DNA of 8,196 bases from Clostridia bacterium. Lineage in GTDB: Bacteria; Bacillota; Clostridia; Christensenellales; CAG-1252. The notes under the pieces were generated by a model. That model had not been told where the DNA came from. It made no database searches and saw only the letters and a program-made list of their open reading frames with translations. The DNA lies in contig JAEDHM010000063.1 in NCBI GenBank assembly GCA_016296985.1, positions 1-8,196 of the forward strand. Reading direction: 5' to 3'. Positions 5,379 to 8,196 of this stretch are shown here, in pieces; positions within the stretch are counted from its first letter, which is position 1; each line of letters opens with the position of its first letter. The position numbers and the translations under genes are program-made.

Positions 5379-5894
5379 ATGCAATCACTAGATGTCATTT
5401 CAATTAATATATGGCATATATTGATTTCACTTATCAATCTTGTCATCATCTTTTTGATTATGAAAAAGATTCTTTTTAAACCAATCAAAAAGGTTCTTTC
5501 CGACCGTAAAAAAGCGATTGAAACCCAGTACGCCGATGCGGACAAGGCTTTGGCCGATGCAGAGGCAAACAAGGCTGTGTGGGAAAACAAGCTTAAGGAT
5601 GCCGACGAAGAAGCGGATGCAATTATCAAAAGCGCAACGGATAAGGCAAAACTTAGGGCGGACAAAATTGTAGAAGATGCCGACAAACAGGCAATGGAAA
5701 TGACAAGGCGCGCCAAAGAGCAAATTGTTTTAGAGCGCAAGAAAGCGGAGCAAGAGATGAAAGAGGAAATCATCGAAGTATCCACTGCCATTGCTGAAAA
5801 GATGATCGAGCGTGAAGTCAATCCCCATGACCATAGGGATATTATTGATTCTTTTATTGGAAATATAGGTAGCGACGATGACGGAAACTTGTAA
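5379..5894 (+). CDS. atpF: ATP synthase Fo subunit b (peripheral stalk)
   Basis: A 171-aa stator protein with one N-terminal membrane helix (about 7-28, IWHILISLINLVIIFLIMKK) followed by a long, highly charged, alanine-rich helix (about 35-150) of the right-handed coiled-coil type that dimerises and reaches up to delta and alpha. Length is typical. The start has AGGGAG (5368-5373) with 5-nt spacing. The 3' end overlaps atpH by 17 nt in another frame, suggesting coupled translation of the two stalk partners. Only one b gene is present, so a b2 homodimer is expected. Confidence 0.96.
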   Translation: MQSLDVISINIWHILISLINLVIIFLIMKKILFKPIKKVLSDRKKAIETQYADADKALADAEANKAVWENKLKDADEEADAIIKSATDKAKLRADKIVEDADKQAMEMTRRAKEQIVLERKKAEQEMKEEIIEVSTAIAEKMIEREVNPHDHRDIIDSFIGNIGSDDDGNL

Positions 5895-6408
5895 GGCTTA
5901 TGCCGAAGCTTTGTTTACCCTTGCCCTTGAAGAAGGGAAGGAGAGAGAGTTTTTAGATTCCCTCAAGGAAATATCCGCGTTGCTTTCAGGCAATCAAGAA
6001 CTGTTTGCCTTTTTGAAAGCGCCGAATATACCCTTTGAAGCAAGGGAAGAAGTTTTAGTGCAAGTTTTGTCGGATATGCACGATTATATCTCATCTTTCC
6101 TTATGCTTTTGTGTAAAAAGGGTTTTATGGCTTCTTTCGACAGTTGCGTTGAAGAGTATCAAGCCTTGCTAAACGCAAAAGAGCAAGTAGTCAAGGCAAA
6201 GGTTACTACCGCAATTCCTTTGACTGAAAAGGAAGAAAGCGAGTTGAAGGCAAAACTTGAAAAGATAAGCAAGAAAAAGGTTGTTCTCACCTGTGTTGTA
6301 GACGGCTCGATTATGGGCGGTGTATTAATTGAAATGGACGGAAAAAGGATGGACGGAACGCTCCGCCATCGTTTGATAGAATTAAAGGGAGTATTGGGTA
6401 ATGAGTAG
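5878..6408 (+). CDS. atpH: ATP synthase F1 subunit delta (OSCP family)
   Basis: A 176-aa soluble stalk subunit that joins the b dimer to the top of the alpha/beta hexamer. The N-terminal helical domain (YAEALFTLALEEGK from residue 8) and the C-terminal segment GSIMGGVLIEMDGKRMDGTL (near 142-161) match the OSCP/delta pattern. Length is normal. The ATG at 5878 lies inside the end of atpF, with only a short AGG (5867-5869) upstream, so it probably depends on ribosomes finishing atpF. Its stop overlaps the atpA start by 8 nt. Confidence 0.94.
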   Translation: MTETCKAYAEALFTLALEEGKEREFLDSLKEISALLSGNQELFAFLKAPNIPFEAREEVLVQVLSDMHDYISSFLMLLCKKGFMASFDSCVEEYQALLNAKEQVVKAKVTTAIPLTEKEESELKAKLEKISKKKVVLTCVVDGSIMGGVLIEMDGKRMDGTLRHRLIELKGVLGNE

Positions 6409-7894
6409 AAAACCCGAAGAAATCAGTTGCATTATAAAAGAGCAAATCAAAAACTATAAATCCCGCTTAGAAATGAAGGAAACGGGAACTGTTATCTTGG
6501 TTGGTGACGGTATCGCAAAGGTGTACGGTCTTCGCGAGTGTATGGCAAACGAACTTTTGGAATTTGAAGACGGAAGTATGGGACTTGCCCAAAACCTTGA
6601 AGAGGAAACTGTGTCTGTTGCTCTTTTATCCAACGGTAACAACGTAAAAGAGGGCTCGGCAGTAAAAAGGACGGGACAAGTTTTGTCCGTATCCGTAGGC
6701 CGTGGATTTTTGGGCAGGGTAGTCGATGCCTTGGGCAATCCCATTGACGGCAAAGGTCCTATTGAAAGCAGTGAAAGAAGACCGGTTGAGTCAGAAGCCC
6801 CCGGAATTATTGAAAGGAAAAGCGTATGCGTGCCCTTGCAAACGGGTATAAAGGCAATCGACAGTATGATTCCCATCGGACGTGGCCAGCGCGAACTTTT
6901 GATTGGCGACCGTCAAACGGGCAAAACCGAAATTGCCATTGACACCATAATCAACCAAAAAAATACCAACGTTTTGTGTATATACGTTGCGATAGGACAA
7001 AAGAACTCGTCGGTAGTTTCCCTTGTCAACAAACTTGAACAAGCAGGCGCAATGGACTATACCATCGTTGTTTCCGCATCGGCCTCTGAATCGGCGGCAT
7101 TACAGTACGTAGCGCCCTACTCGGGTTGCGCAATGGCCGAGCATTTCAGAGAACAAGGGGAAGACGTTTTGATTATCTACGACGACCTTTCAAAACATGC
7201 GGTAGCTTACCGCGCAATGTCCTTGCTTATCCGTCGTCCTCCGGGCCGTGAAGCTTATCCCGGCGACGTATTCTATTTGCACTCTCGTTTGCTTGAAAGG
7301 GCGGTTTGTATGTCTGACGAATACGGCGGCGGATCAATCACCGCGTTGCCCATAATCGAAACTCAAGCAGGGGACGTTTCCGCATATATTCCCACCAACG
7401 TAATTTCTATTACCGACGGACAAATCTTTTTGGAAACCGAACTTTTTCACGCCGGCGTTATGCCTGCTATAAACCCGGGTATCTCGGTAAGCCGTGTAGG
7501 TGGCTCTGCGCAGTTGAAGGCAATGAAAAAGGTTGCGGGCGAGTTGAAACTTTTGTACTCTCAATACCGTGAATTACAAGCCTTCTCGCAGTTCGGTAGC
7601 GACCTTGATGCGGACACAAAGGCAAGACTTGCATTAGGTGAAAGAATAGTTGAAATCTTAAAGCAAAAGAGAAACAACCCCGTCAGGGTAGGTTGTCAAG
7701 TTGCCATTGTTTACGCAGTAATCAACGGCTATTTGAAGGACGTAGAAGTCAAAAAAGTACCCGAGTACGAAGTTGATCTTTACGAGTATTTAGAAAACAA
7801 ATATTCCCAACTTTTAGAAAGAATGGAAGCGGGATATTTTGAAGAAGAAGACGTTTGTCAATTAAAAGAGGCTTTAGCAAATTTTAAAGGATAA
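6401..7894 (+). CDS. atpA: ATP synthase F1 subunit alpha
   Basis: The 497-aa nucleotide-binding, non-catalytic subunit of the F1 head. Motifs: an N-terminal helix that contacts delta (1-25), the beta-barrel (GTVILVGDGIAKVYGL), the P-loop GDRQTGKT at 169-176 (same numbering as E. coli), the Walker B strand VLIIYDDLSKHAVAYR, the ETQAGDVSAYIPTNVISITDGQ signature, and GISVSRVGGSAQ, whose Arg365 corresponds to the arginine finger acting on the beta site. Length is near the usual 500-515. Its ATG overlaps the end of atpH and is served by AAAGGGAG (6384-6391) at 9 nt. All key residues are intact. Confidence 0.98.
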   Translation: MSRKPEEISCIIKEQIKNYKSRLEMKETGTVILVGDGIAKVYGLRECMANELLEFEDGSMGLAQNLEEETVSVALLSNGNNVKEGSAVKRTGQVLSVSVGRGFLGRVVDALGNPIDGKGPIESSERRPVESEAPGIIERKSVCVPLQTGIKAIDSMIPIGRGQRELLIGDRQTGKTEIAIDTIINQKNTNVLCIYVAIGQKNSSVVSLVNKLEQAGAMDYTIVVSASASESAALQYVAPYSGCAMAEHFREQGEDVLIIYDDLSKHAVAYRAMSLLIRRPPGREAYPGDVFYLHSRLLERAVCMSDEYGGGSITALPIIETQAGDVSAYIPTNVISITDGQIFLETELFHAGVMPAINPGISVSRVGGSAQLKAMKKVAGELKLLYSQYRELQAFSQFGSDLDADTKARLALGERIVEILKQKRNNPVRVGCQVAIVYAVINGYLKDVEVKKVPEYEVDLYEYLENKYSQLLERMEAGYFEEEDVCQLKEALANFKG

Positions 7895-7896
7895 AA

Positions 7897-8196
7897 ATGG
7901 GCGCAGATATAAAAACTCTTCGTAATCGAATAAAAAGCGTTGATTCCACCTTGCATCTTACCAAGGCGATGGGTCTTGTCGCGTCCTCGAAAATCCGCAA
8001 GGCTATCGAGGGTATGAACAATGGTAAAAAGTACGAAGAGGCTGTTAAAAATTCCATAAGGCCAATCCTTAACAGTCCCGAGTGTCGCAAAAGTCCTTAC
8101 TTGCGCACAGGGGGAGATAAACTTTGTCTTGTGGTCATTGCCGGGGACCGCGGTCTTGCAGGGGGATATAACGCCAATATCTTTAGGGCGATAAAA
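7897..8196 (+). CDS. atpG: ATP synthase F1 subunit gamma, 5' part (runs off the window)
   Basis: The central rotor shaft; the first 100 codons are present and the frame is open to the right edge. The start MGADIKTLRNRIKSVDSTLHLTKAM... matches the gamma N-terminal helix (DI..RI.SV..T..ITKAM..VA). Near residues 79-95 lies LVVIAGDRGLAGGYNANI, equivalent to the family SDRGLCGG(L/Y)N signature. ATG 7897 is 2 nt past the atpA stop, with AAAGGA (7886-7891) at 5 nt. The truncation is due to the window edge, not mutation. Genes for beta (atpD) and epsilon (atpC) should follow. Confidence 0.96.
   Translation, partial: MGADIKTLRNRIKSVDSTLHLTKAMGLVASSKIRKAIEGMNNGKKYEEAVKNSIRPILNSPECRKSPYLRTGGDKLCLVVIAGDRGLAGGYNANIFRAIK

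Noticed and set aside
5336..5821. Minus-strand open frame of about 160 codons opposite atpF
   Set aside because: It is the mirror of the alanine/glutamate-rich b-subunit codons and gives a low-complexity serine/alanine-rich product; the opposite-strand gene is certain.
6454..6876. Minus-strand open frame of about 140 codons opposite atpA
   Set aside because: It lies wholly inside the strongly conserved alpha-subunit gene and is best explained as an antisense shadow.

Overview
The window looks like a chromosomal housekeeping segment from a Gram-positive anaerobe, most likely an uncultured clostridial (Bacillota) lineage. The signs are strong GGAGG-type ribosome binding sites, textbook sigma-A promoters, an atp operon in the order I-B-E-F-H-A-G, an ECF-transporter S component, and a lipoprotein signal on the secreted enzyme. 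Genus-level assignment is not possible from the sequence alone. No phage, IS element, CRISPR array or integration scar was seen.

Layout. Positions 1-192 hold a leftward tRNA-Ser(CGA) with its own promoter and a strong terminator. Back to back with it, a consensus promoter drives a rightward gene for a surface-anchored GH30-family glycosidase (299-1753), which ends at a hairpin terminator that also faces the next gene. The leftward block 3357-1809 runs: small uncharacterised protein, thymidylate kinase (tmk), then a membrane S component of an ECF vitamin transporter after a 142-base leader. Positions 3358-3558 form a divergent control region with two near-perfect promoters and a possible 30-codon ORF. 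From 3559 to the right edge lies the F1Fo ATP synthase operon: atpI-like, atpB (a), atpE (c), atpF (b), atpH (delta), atpA (alpha) and the first 100 codons of atpG (gamma). Beta and epsilon genes are expected just beyond the edge.

Function. The atp genes are tightly packed (overlaps of 17 and 8 bases, short gaps) and make one ion-driven rotary machine. The c subunit carries the residues typical of sodium-binding rings, with a glutamate in place of the usual helix-1 glutamine, so it has two carboxylates in the ion site. That predicts Na+ coupling of a less common kind and is the most interesting point here. Other points worth attention are a promoter that places the transcription start on the ATG of the small gene before tmk (predicted leaderless mRNA), a long acidic tail on the AtpI-like protein, and tiny ORFs in front of atpB and of the ECF S gene. 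I found no convincing undescribed multi-gene system.
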